DNA of 64,000 bases from Endothia cerciana (taxonomy: Eukaryota > Ascomycota > Sordariomycetes > Diaporthales > Cryphonectriaceae), in contig JALRMH010000007.1 in assembly GCA_026119935.1 (NCBI GenBank), forward strand, positions 186,001-250,000. Direction: 5' to 3'. Shown piece by piece: positions 35,371 to 46,962 of the stretch. How positions within the stretch are numbered: the stretch's first letter is position 1; the number at the start of each line of letters is the position of its first letter. Under the pieces are notes generated by a model. That model made no database searches, was not told the DNA's origin, and was given only the letters and a program-made list of their open reading frames with translations. Position numbers and translations under genes: made by a program.

Positions 35371-38300
35371 TCAGTAACGAGCAACCCCCTTGCCCTTGCC
35401 ACCGGTGTCTAGAGGAGGAAAGACATCAGGCTCGATCTCGAGTCCAGTGCTTTGAGACTGCTTTCGCAATTCCTCCTCTTCCAGGCTGAGACGCAGCGCT
35501 AGCGCCAGATCCTCATCGATGCCTTCGCCGATCGTCGGTGACGAAGTGTCTCTCCAAGACTGGCCGAAAGTCCATCCGCTTGGCGGGAGTGGCGTGTGAG
35601 CTTGGCTGGAACTGTGGGAGGCTGCCACGGACCGCTTGCCCTTCTGAGGCTTGGATTTGACCTGGTATTCAAAGTCGGCGGAGCTGTTGGCTCGTGGTGA
35701 CTGGCCCACGTCGGTCCCACCCTCCATGAGTGAGAGTCGGAGCGCACGCTGGATTTGTTGCTCGAAGTCATCCTCATCATCAACATGATGTTCTGTGGCT
35801 GCGAATAATCCGGTTGACGGACTGCGTCCAGAAAGACTGGGGTCAGGTGTCAGAGTGTCTAGACTGTCTGAAGTCGAATTCATCTCCCCAATGTCAGCAG
35901 CGGAGCCAGTATCGCTGGCGCCTGTGCGTCGTTGCTCGTCGTACAAGAATGCCTCCTCAGATATCATTTGAGCATATTTGATAGACTCTTCTTCAGTCAA
36001 ATCGCCTAGGCCTACGCCAAAGCGGTTGTGAAGCCTCGCCTGTTCACGGGCTCGATGCTCTTGCTCACGCCGAAGCTCGGCCTCCTCTGCAGCAATGTAC
36101 CCCTTCACAGCATCGCCCTGACGGCGGCTTGCTAGGCGCCCATGGATGTCCGGATGGCGAAGACGCCGCTTACGCCCGATAGATGGAGCTGCGGAGCTGT
36201 ATGTCCAATATCGGACGAAGGTTCCAAAGCACAGCACACCCCTCAATGACGTCGCATCGGGGTCGAGGAAGATGGCAGGACATGCCGAATAGTCGGCCAG
36301 TCGCAGAGCTGGGTTGGCGTTCAAGATATGGCGCGGCGCCCTACCCGAGGACTTTGAACTCAAAGTTCGAATAGGCTCCGTCGTAGATGCGAGAGGGTCC
36401 CAGGCTTGGACAAGACCGTCGCTCCCGCCGGCGACGAGGTACAACGCTGAAAGTGCCAAGCTCGTGATATCAGGCGAACCAGTCTGAACGACGTGGACCG
36501 GCTCGACAGCGTCGGGGGAAGTGTCTCGCACATTCCAAAGTACAACCTTGCCGAGATCAGTGCCGACTGCCAGAAAGCGAGCCCTGCGTCCTGGTAAGTC
36601 TCCGTTGCTCTGCTTTGAGGTCGGCGTTGTAATGCCGTCCCTCAGTGGAGGATTACCACCATTCAATGGATCTTCGAAAGGAGCCATAACAGCGTATAGA
36701 CTGTTATCCAAGGCGGTCGTGGTAATATCAGCCTTGCCCAATTTCTTTAATGACAACCTCGATGTTCGCCACTGTCCCGAATCGGAGCTGGATATCTTCG
36801 TATCGGTGACGTCTGGGACCACAGGGGACGGCGGGTCAGCGTTATCGGAAGCCTTTTGACCAGAGCCGAAGATCGATGAATATGAGGTTGGTAGCGCGTT
36901 AGTGGCCGGCGTTTCTGTCCCCAATCTGTCCTCATCACTGGAATTCAATCTCATGTAGCGGAGAATCTCGGCAGGGTGCTCCTCCTCTTGAACGCAACGG
37001 ACGACAAGCACGATCTCTTCAGCGAAGTCGACCTCAGCTCGCCGCCGCATATCCCATCCTTCACAAACTCTTCTGAAATGAGCAGGCTCATAGCGGAGGA
37101 ACTTCTCGATCTCGCGAGCTTCGGCCACAATTTGCTCCTTGCTTAAGCCCATAGCGTCGCACGGAGACCGGGGCGAGTAGCCACCCCGCACTGCGTTCTT
37201 GTCCAGATCATCAGGACGGGCTTGGCGGCGAGTCGATTCGATGAGTTCCCAGTACACAGAGCGACCGGCCAGCCAAGCAGCCTTGGTGGTGTCCAGCTCC
37301 TGCCCTACTGCCTCAGCCGCCGGGGTTGGTATCGCTGTCAGGACAAAGCATTCTCCGAGTGCATTGACGGCACATGCCCAGACACGCCCGAGGCCTCTTC
37401 GCTTGTGATTGTAGCTTTCATCAACTTTGAGTGCAATGATGGGCACGCCAGGACTCAGAACCCAGCGAGCGGTCATGTCCCCAGCTTTGTATCGCGGACC
37501 ATTGGCATCGTGGCCGAGAGCGTAGGTAGTAACGACGCCGAGAGACGAGCCGGTCATTATGCCAACCATGTTCTGGGTCATTGCAGGAACTGACGAAGAC
37601 TTGGCGATCCATACACTGCAAATCGACTCCATCAACTCTGGAATCTTAGGCATCTCGGGGCTCATATCGATGATGGAGCTGTCCGAGCCACCAAGGTACC
37701 TTCCACGCAACTCGTTCGTGCCACGGAAATATGGACGGCCACCAGGGAACCCTTCGCCGCCGACCATACCATAAGGCTGACTCACATCCATAACATTGTA
37801 GACAGCAGCAGGGCCGTCGGCAAGTCCGTATGGTTCCAGATTTGGGAACAATTCGTCTAGTTGGGAGAAAGCGAACGGATCATCGAGACCCCATTTCTCC
37901 ACCTTTCCAATAGACGGGTCACTGATAGTAGACACGCACAAATCAGTCGTGCCGACTATGACCTTGGGCCCCTTTTTGGAGTTGTCGAAGACGGCGTGGA
38001 CATTGCTGACCATCCAGGGGAGCTTGGAATTGTAGGTCAAGACAGCGCTGGCCTTTTTGGCCGAGTGTGAAGAGCGTGAGGAAGACCCGATGCCTCCTGA
38101 GCTGGCCCCGGGCTTTCCGCGCGCGACGCTACGCAGAAGGCGGGTCCGAAGCAGATACTCGCTGCGCCACGATGCCATGGACGTCAGGCGGGTGAAGTAT
38201 CGGAATTCTGACCGCACTATGTTCTCGTCCTCACTTTCGGCCTTCTCCTGGATCGCCTTGCGATGCGACGACTTTAGAGCCTCCTGACCAGGAAAGTAGC

Positions 38301-38860
38301 GCAAAAATGCCATCCTCCAAGCATGTGGTTCAGTCACCAGAGCGTAGAACCTCTTCGAGACGAGAGCAACAGCTCCATGCGAGTTAGGATGAAGGTGTGA
38401 CAGGATCTGCGTCAATATCTCTGCGAGGAGGTCAGCTGCGTTGGCCAACCGAGGGTAGCGAGTTCAACCACGCACCATTGGGGCAGCCTGTCAGCGAGGG
38501 ACCATCCGATGGAGGCCCATGGCGTTTCACGACCCTGAACCCCATAAGATGTTGTGTGGTTGGGGTGACTGCATTCTCATAGGCAGATATGCGCTGTCCG
38601 GGCAGCGCGGCTCGTTCCTCCTGGCCGCTCAGTCTGCGTGATACGTCGTCCAGCTGCTCGGCGGCAATGTCACACTCAAAAGTGCCTGCGCGGCCGGCTG
38701 CGACGGAGCCAGGCGAGAGACTTCGAGGGCGTGGCTGCGGGCGGCCATCGTGGGTGCTCGGTCCGTGTAGGTGCAAGCCATTTTGAACGGTTGTGTTGAG
38801 AGACTCGGAAACGTCGGTCGAGGGAACACTGGGTTTACTCTCTGTAGGCTCTGTTTGCAT
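35371..38860 (-). CDS. F-box protein with WD-like region and C-terminal UIMs (Ufo1-like)
   Basis: Exons 38476-38860 and 35371-38420 give 1144 residues. The splice (AATG|GTGCGT...GCAG|AG) rebuilds the F-box core CPNEILTQILSHLHP, which ORF scanning splits. Residues 1-120 are low-complexity; the F-box spans about 125-170. A large central region has beta-propeller-like segments (RARFLAVGTDLGKVVLWNVRD, LYLVAGGSDGLVQAWDP). Two ubiquitin-interacting motifs lie near the end: about 1009-1028 (EQQIQRALRLSLMEG) and about 1097-1116 (DEDLALALRLSLEEEE). The F-box/WD40/UIM combination is that of yeast Ufo1, an SCF substrate receptor that works with Ddi1 in degrading proteins such as Ho. The role here is inferred from architecture. 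The start is the ATG at 38860. Confidence 0.85.
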
Positions 38861-41800
38861 GGAAGTGCTGGGACGTATTCGGGGGAGATCGGATCAGACT
38901 GTGCAGAAACGATTTGCACAGTCGAGTCGATGGATGAAAGGCTGATGAAGCAGTGCTCGCTCGGGTTGGTGGCTGTTTCGGCGGATGGAATCAATCTGTC
39001 GCGGAGATCGTTGATGACGTTGTTGACGTTGGTCAAAGGTCTGCAGCATAATCGCGTCAAGGGGGAGATTTCGATGCGGGAAGATAGCGACCTCGTCAGC
39101 TGAAACATACCCGGCAGCGCTTACGTAACGTCGACAGGCCGCCGCACAAGATGGATTGGGGACTGGATGTTCACATCACATATTGAATCCTCCGAGGCGG
39201 AGGAGTATTATCCAACAGGACCGCAGTCTCAGCCAAACTCGACTCACACCACAACCTCACACAGTACACGGAGTTTTGTGTGTATGGATCCTGACCTGCT
39301 GATCCAGCACTCTATCCATGCTCTGAGGGATCGGACTGTGTCATGTTTGGGAAGCAGTACTTACACCTGGAGGGGGGGTGGCTTGGAATCCGTCTGGCTC
39401 TCCTTGCTTGGGCAATCTGCTCCTTTCTATTATTTCTTGTTCTCTTCTCATAGAATGCTCCCGCCACCAGAGCCTCGAGCTGGTGCTGGGTTACGGCGCT
39501 GCCGAAAGTCGATGGAATCGAGTAAGGTGGTCTCTACGGCATCCCCGTCGTTGATGCCCAAACCGACTGCACCTGCCCGATCATCTCCTGACAGCCCATG
39601 TATAACGCTGGAGGTTGAAGATTTACATTCCTGTGAAGATGGACGGTCTCCTCGGATAATAACGCTTCTGGAAGATCACGAGCCCAATGGTTATCTTTCA
39701 GACAGCACTGATTGCCCACCTCCATGGTCTGTTTCCCACATGGCGGCCTGGCCTCAAAGCCCCCACCGAAATGTTTCGGCTCCGTCTACACAATGTCGTC
39801 GTCGGGGTTAGCAGTCGCGCCAAGAACCTGGCCGGACCCACGAGCTGGACGGATCTCCGCAGTTTGCACGTCCCGTCATGCGGGACTCACGATGGAACAC
39901 TTCCGCCTAGTCTGGTGTTATACGCGCGGGCGCCCGACCTATTCCAGGGGAAGCGTGCAGGACGCCGGCAAGACTTTTCGAGCGGGTAGGCAGGACCGTT
40001 CCGGTCGAAGTAGTGACGCTGGGAGTACACGACTTGAAGAAGCTGGACTCAGCTGGTCATCCCTTGCGGAGTCGAGGAGAGATGGAACTGTCAAAGCACG
40101 CAAGCTCGAACCTTGAGTCGCTCCTGGACGGGACACGTCACGCAGGTCGTCTCACTTAGGTTTAGGTCAGTGAAGGAACTCTTGTTGGTGAGAATACTGC
40201 GTGTACACGCCCCAAACGCCATGTGTCTATGGATAGACCCATAGTTCCGGTCCTGTGCGCAGCCCTTTATAGTACAAGAACAGTTGGTATGTACACTGGT
40301 AGTACTATGGTAGCTGAAACGGCCGCTGTGACTTGGGCTTGTGCTCGCAAAAGCGGAAACAATGTACTCGGGTTGTGAGAAGGAATAATGTGTGTCAACT
40401 TATCGTTCGTTGTCCCCTCGGAAACCTGTCAGCCATTTGCTGACAGCAGCGCCTCAGCCGGTGGCCAATAGAAGGGCGACCCCTCCTCTCGGGTCGGCCG
40501 TGGAGCTGGGGACGACTGACTCCCGACAATCTGGGAAGCAGGACCACCGCCACCCTTGCGACTCCACGATGGGCATGAATGTACCAGAATGGCGGTATGG
40601 CCAGCTGGAAGAGTCGGTCAGATATGATTTCAGCCCAGAGGGGTGTCCCCCTAGCGGCTCGCCCTGGCGTGTTCGGGTAGGACGCACGGGTTCAGGACGG
40701 CGTTGTTCGTCGGCGGTCTACGGAAACTTTGTTTTCCTGGCAGATGCTAAATAGCGCGGTTGGCGCAAGAGGAAGACTAAAACATCTGCGGCTGCTCGTT
40801 TGGGTTGATGAACATGAGACACCGAGACAGTTCAAAGTCCAGACACACCCTCATTTTCAGGGTCCTGTCTCCAGAAGGGCACTGTCTCCTCAGTGGGTGA
40901 TTCTCGCCCGCTGATCAAAGCGCCTCAGCGTTCAATGTTCGCGGGTAAGTCTGTGACCGCCCCCAAACAGTCAGGCCCTCGAAACGGGGTGACGCCATCA
41001 ACACACGACTCGAGCGGTAGGCCCTATCCAATCTGATAGGCGGAGGATGGCCACCCGCGAGTAATGGGTGCATGCTCAGGCCGCCATTGCATCTCTCTGT
41101 TGCATCAAGCCCCCTCCCCTTGCCGCGTTCCATCACGCCGTGGCACCCCCCCGCTTGATCAACTCGCAGGCGGCGCAGCGGCTCATGGGCAGCAGCGGCA
41201 GGGCTATCTAACAGGCCTGGCTTCCGGTAGCCGCGGTGTAATTACGGCGTAACCAGCTTTCGACGGTGACGGTACTCTGGGCGTCTGCGCTTCCGCCGGC
41301 CGAAAGTTTCCGCTTCCGCGGCTGTCACAATGTGGCTCCTTGCACCCGCTTATCCGGGTGCCCAGCTGTGGGTTGTCCCCATTTTGACTTTGACCCAGGT
41401 GGACGGTGCCGCTCTTCAAGGTTCTTCAACACACGTCTCCGGTCCCCTGGACCTGGGACACAGGGTTCCTAGTGGGGACAGCACGTACTGATAGTTTACT
41501 GGTCTGCATCCAGAACCGGTCTATGCAGACCTCCAACGCACTTCCGGCCGCCTCATGCAATCAGTTGTTGGTTGCGGTCCACATCATTTCCTCTCGAGAC
41601 GACACCTACTCCGGCCCTATGCCGCAATACTCGCGGCATCCCCAGCTCCTCTTCTGCGATGGTGGGCCTGGAGCCTTACCGTGACTGCACTATATGCGAG
41701 CTGCCTGATGAGAGCCATTGAAGGCCATCCGGGAATAAGATATTTCGAAGCAGCGGGGCACAGGGAATCTCTCTCTGGTGAGACAAAGCACTTTCGGCTG

Positions 41801-44442
41801 GTGCGCGTGTCCAATCACCCAGTGGCCCAAAAGCGGCTGTGTGTCCGGGATGGTGGGACGGTTCATCGAGATGGCCGCATGCAACCTGTTGCAAAGGAGA
41901 CGCTCGTCAGACGAGACCGCAGTAGCACAATACGCGAGCCACGAGACTGCAAGTGTTATCGCTGTCTGGTACGATGAGGTGATGCCAACCAGAGATTCCC
42001 GGGGGCAGCATCCAACCCGTCGGTCTGCGCAACGTTGCCCGAATCATTTCAGGCATTTGAATGGGGTTTAAATTTGGTACGCGCCTCGGAGGTTGGCGGA
42101 CAGGATTTTTTTGATTTTTTTTTAAAGCACCGCTCTTTCGCCTGTGCCTGTCTCCCCAATTAGATCCCAGAGCCGCTGTGCCGGTCCCCCTGATCGCAAG
42201 AGCCTGGGAGGTTTTATCCTCGGTTCCCTCGTTGTGCCCAGGTGCCAGTCTTCACATACCTTAGCACTACGTGTGTAGTAGCAACTCATGGCTCGACCTA
42301 TTGGGGACCCCATGATGAGGCAGCAGTTGTGCGACGTCGCTAGCCTGGGTGCGAGCAGGCAAGAGGCGTCGAGCTGGAGGACCTCTCCGGCAGAGGAAGG
42401 TCAGGAATGTGCCGTCGGCAGGGTAAAAGAGGGGGAGGGAAGATGGTGGTGTCAGCTCGTGTCCTATCGACCACGATCAAGGTACTGACGGGTTATCTGC
42501 GAGCCTGAAAGTGATGAAGCCATCCGAAGGCAGGGTGTGCTGTCATTTGTCGGGCCAGCCAAAGATCGGCATCGTCTTGTTCCCCTTTTGAGTCCCAAAT
42601 TCCCACAGGCGGTCCTCTGTAGCAGCCAGTCATCACGGCGCAGAGGTCCCGGATGGGGTCCGAACAGCAAACCCAGCAATTTGATCTCCATACCGCAGCC
42701 CGTGCGCGTGCTGACTGCATCCTACCCACAGCACTGGGACGGGCAGCTCGTGGAGTCCGCCTCTGCCCCCAATGATTTTTTGGTGTTTCAACACGGTGAC
42801 AGGGGGCAAGGGGAGGGGGGCTGGTCCTATACGGGTGGTCCTCCCGTGGACCCTCCCAGCGTGGTCCAGGGCTCCTGAGCCCCAAGGCCACCTTCCCATT
42901 TGTCTGGTCTAGCAGGGTTCCCGCCTCTGCCTCTCGTGCTTGTGCCCTGGTCCTGCTGCATCCCTGGCGTGATGCTGACGAGTTCCCGTCCCCTCGGGTT
43001 CCAAAAAGCAGGTAAGCTGCACGCAGACCTGTCATGCCTGTCACCCTCACGGCCTTGCGGAGGTGTCGAAAGGATGAGGCCCGTCTGTCGACAATCGGCA
43101 GGCTTAACGTCAGCCTCGACCCAGGCGCATTCATTGACATGTTCTAGTGTAGTCTGGCCAGGCCCCAGGCCGTTCTGGTCTGGCGTGAGTAGTGGTTCGA
43201 TACCTACTTCTCGGCATATGTCTCTTCTGTTCCAGGAGCACTAGGGGCACAAGATAGTGGGTGGATCGCCACCAGGGTTTCCTTACATGGAGCCATTCCC
43301 AAGGCGTCTAGGAGCAGCTGCTGGTAGCCACCCACAGCGATGGCCCTGCAGGCCATACATGGTGCATAGTAAGAGTAATAGTACTAGGGACGGCGTATGT
43401 ACCAGCGATCAGACCATGCAGGGCCTAAACTAAACCTCCCTAATTTTTTTTTTCGGGGGGGGGGGGGGGGTTTCTGGACGCCGCTGCGTCTTCGTCAGGA
43501 GGATACTTTGATGCTAGCACGGTCCTGGCCACCTCTTCCTGTGCAGACCCTCGTACCCATAGGATCCATAGTAGATGACGGCCTGCAGACGGGGGCTGCC
43601 AGTCACACGGACCCGAATGCTCGGTTCATGGATCCCTCTTCCCCTCCTCATTCGACAGCCGGGTCAATCCACCCCAGCCTGCCTTCCTCTTCTTTATATG
43701 GTCGATCCCCCCCAAGCCTCCGCCGACCTTACCTATTCATTGCCCTGGTTGGCCTCACCATCCTATATCAAACAGCGCCGCGTACACCACGAGTGCCGAC
43801 ATTTTCATATTATCGCATCTTGGCGTCAGCTGAGCACCGTCGTCAAGCAGGTCGAGATATAGACACGACCCCTCACCGACGGAAGCCCGATGCGAGCAGA
43901 GCACCTTTGCCAGATCGAGTGAGCTGAGGTGCTGGGCATTTGTGCCTCGCGGGAGTGAGCCACGGAAAGACAGAACGTTTGGCGTCTCGGAACCTGGACG
44001 ATATCGCGCTGGGTATTCGCACGACACTCCCGACAGTATTACCTCCCACCCGGCCTTGCGGCCTGCTGTCTGATCCCAAGCTCGCCCTGCCACTGTCGCC
44101 GCTCTGTCCAGTCGGAGACTAATTTTGTCGCACCTCGAATGAACTACCAGAAGCCCGGACACCCAGTTGAAAATATACCAGGCCGAATTCTCAACCGGAC
44201 ACCTTGAGGAACCCTTGATCTCGTTGCCGTTTTACCTGGGGAGTCTTGAAGAACCAGCCAGTCTTCGGCCCTGTCTTCCTTGGACGAATCTAGTCCTCCA
44301 CGAGTCCTTACCGGACAATACCGTCCCCTTGGATTACGGTATAAAATCCCACCTACCGATTTGGGACAAACCCTGTGTGACACAAACACATCATCCCTGG
44401 GCCCACTGCTACCGGCATTGTACGACATATCACCATATCACC
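38861..44442. other. 5.6 kb stretch without recognisable gene
   Basis: Many short frames, none with conserved motifs, signal peptide or transposon features that I could support. It carries a T run followed by a 16-base G run (43444-43470). It starts with the Ufo1-like promoter and ends with the promoter of the zinc-module gene. Confidence 0.45.
43444..43470 (+). repeat. T run followed by 16-base G run
   Basis: A run of ten T (43444-43453), one C, then sixteen G, the longest of the many G or C homopolymers in this window. Confidence 0.95.
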
Positions 44443-45696
44443 ATGACTTCCAGAGCAGAACCTCCAGCCGATGGCCGGGAAGACAAGAGCAAGGGCGTTG
44501 GAAGAAGGCTCCTGTCGAGGATGAGAACCGTTCTGAAGAGGACCGACTCATCCAAGCGACAGTCGGCAGTACCCGCGACTGAAGCTTCCCACCCCGTCTC
44601 CTCATCTGCGGCGGCTGCCGCGTCGACAGCGCCGACTGCACCAGCTACAAGGTACTGTGCCCACTTCGTCTCCCCATCCCTGACAGCGTAGCCACACCTT
44701 TCACCCCCCCTTTACCTATTCTTCAGACTTGACGGCCCCAGGACTGACACTTAGAAGACAACCGCTACAACCAACAATGCAGAGCGCACCTCAACACATG
44801 GACAGCTCACTTTCAAAGTTCCAGGGAGAGAAGATACCTCGAGCCCAGATCTACAGTGAGCGTTACCAGCAGTTTTCGGAGCGCTGTGGCCTCGAGGTGG
44901 ACCCCAACGCTTGGTATCACATCGAAGGGCATGTCCTGCGCATCAACAAGCCGGCCCGCGTGCGCATCCACCGGGAATGCCACCAGTGCGGGAGCGAGGT
45001 CGGCACGAAAGGCCTCTGCGGAAAGTGCAATCACCGCTTCTGCCACCAGTGCACACGTTACCCGCTGAAGAAGACCGAGGCTGAGAAGATGGCCAGTCGG
45101 GACAAGAAAGCCAGTCTCGTGAAGAATCGAGAGGCCAACGCGATGATTGTGCCGGACTGGAACGCCGACCCGAACGCGACGGTCGTCCTGCAGCGGCCCC
45201 CGCCCAGCGGGCAGCAGGAGTTGATCCATAAGAAAGTCCGACAGAGGATCAGGAGAATGTGCTGCCAGTGCCAGGACAACAACGGGACCGAGGTCCCGTT
45301 CCAGGGGGGCCAGCGCCACTGCTACAAGTGCGACCATGTGCGGTGTACCGATTGCCCTCGAGACCCGTAAGCTCCCTTCGTCCTCCGCTCCCTTTTCCCT
45401 TTGTTTTCTTTCCACGTCATGGATACTAAATTAGATCTTGCAGCCCTAAGAAGGATAAGTACCCCTACGGCTATCCAGGTGATGAGTTCGGCGCAAAGTC
45501 TATCCCACACCACAGGTGCCACGTGTGCCGCACGAAGTTCTCGCCCGGCGTGGAGAATGGAAGCCCATGCGCGGCGTGCTCCCACGGAAAGTGCGATGAT
45601 TGCGAGAGGTTGATGCCGCAAAAGGTCGAGCCGGAGCCGGATGCTGAGGTGGTGAGAAGTGTCCAGGCGAGGCTGGAGGCACTGAGCTTCTCTTAG
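44443..45696 (+). CDS. Fungal protein with three zinc-binding Cys modules, function unknown
   Basis: Exons 44443-44651, 44755-45366 and 45444-45696 give 357 residues. A basic, Ser/Ala-rich N-terminus precedes a conserved body. Three modules follow the plan C-x2-C-x(8 to 15)-C-x2-C-x4-C-x2-C: (1) CHQC...CGKCNHRFCHQC, (2) CCQC...CYKCDHVRCTDC, (3) CHVC...CAACSHGKCDDC. Each could bind one or two zinc ions in a zinc-ribbon or cross-brace manner. This looks like the uncharacterised RING-like/zinc-ribbon proteins common in Pezizomycotina. The acceptor of intron 1 (44754) was chosen to keep frame and lies close to its CTGAC branch, so exon 2 may begin elsewhere and an internal start at 44776 is possible. 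Intron 2 is well supported. Confidence 0.78.
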
Positions 45697-46962
45697 CTTA
45701 GAAAGACTTCTCGCCCGCTGGCAACGGAAGCGCAACAAGAGGGGAACTAAGCAGATTATCCCGGGAGACTTTTGACGTTGCATCTCGTCGAGGGCATCAG
45801 TCGACATTCACCACGATTTCCCAACACGCCACCCTGTTTCTCAACGAGGCGAGCTTGGCTCGGATCACTCCTGACACGACGGCATAGCCGGCTGAGGCCA
45901 TGAGAGCGAACCTTATCCAGCCGACGTTCCGAGGCTTCCACCCGCAGGATCCCCGAAAGGTGCTGGGGGAGGATCAAAAACACCAGGAGTTTCTTGAAAT
46001 AGGGTCTATCAGGGAAAAGCGTATCTACACTTCCGTCAGAGTCTGCATATACCCTTCAGGTTGGCTATTTTGGTATACTGTATTTATCAGTTCACAGCGG
46101 CGGCTCAGCAAGCGAGCTGGTCGCAATCATCACTTCCAACTAACACGTCGTTCGCCCGTGAATCTCCTATCCATACCGCTCGTATCCTCGCCTGCGTGTG
46201 CCTGGGCGGCCAGGCAACAATTCATTGTCAAGGGGGCTGTATAAAGACACAAAAACAAGTAAATCTCGCCCCCCAAAAGAGCCACCCTTTCGTCAATCTT
46301 CTCTGCATCGAGAAGACCACCCCCTATTGTTAGAAACGATCTTCCCCCCTTCGCCACGTGCCCGCGTGGGGCCCGCCCGCGCCGCAGCAGACCTACTACC
46401 TGTTTCGGGGTCGCAGCGCCACTGCTGCGTGTAACCCAACCGGCGATGATCACATACCGCCTCCGGGACCATCGCCACCCGTGTGCCCGTCCTCCCAATG
46501 TCGAAGCTCGTCGTCTCCTGTTCTCAGTCCGATTTTCCCGGCTGCGTGTCTTGATGGTGACCGGGTGGAAGTCATGCGCCGCGCGGTCCTGGACCGGTTT
46601 CTGCGTGGGATCTGGTACCCATCCACCATTTAGGTTGTCCTGTGCTTTTCTTGTGGCCACGGGGTCGCACGAGTGTGCCCATGCTTGTGGTCGGGGTTGG
46701 GAAATACGAGACAGCTAGTGACATCAAGCAGGTTTAGCAGAGCAGTGCAGATGAATGCGTTACATTGGTCTTCTCTTCTGTGATGCCAAGAGAGCAGATG
46801 CTCCCAGGAGTTACCCGCTCCGCCCCAGCCTGCACCAAAAAGACTTCCACGTGGATCGGCTTGCATCCCGGTCCGCTTATTTTGCATAGACCCTCCCACC
46901 AGTCGCCATCAGCACCAGGGGTAGATGTTACAGTCCGAGATCAGGCAGGAGAAAGAAGAAGT
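45697..46962. other. Convergent spacer
   Basis: Between the 3' ends of the zinc-module gene and the Clr2-like gene. No conserved frame is present. Confidence 0.5.

Noticed and set aside
39167..39811. Plus-strand open frame of 214 codons
   Set aside because: Opens by chance in GC-rich DNA; the product has no recognisable feature and the codon pattern looks unlike the nearby genes.
43190..43205. GGTTCGATACC, B-box-like
   Set aside because: T-stem pairing fails and no A box is present.
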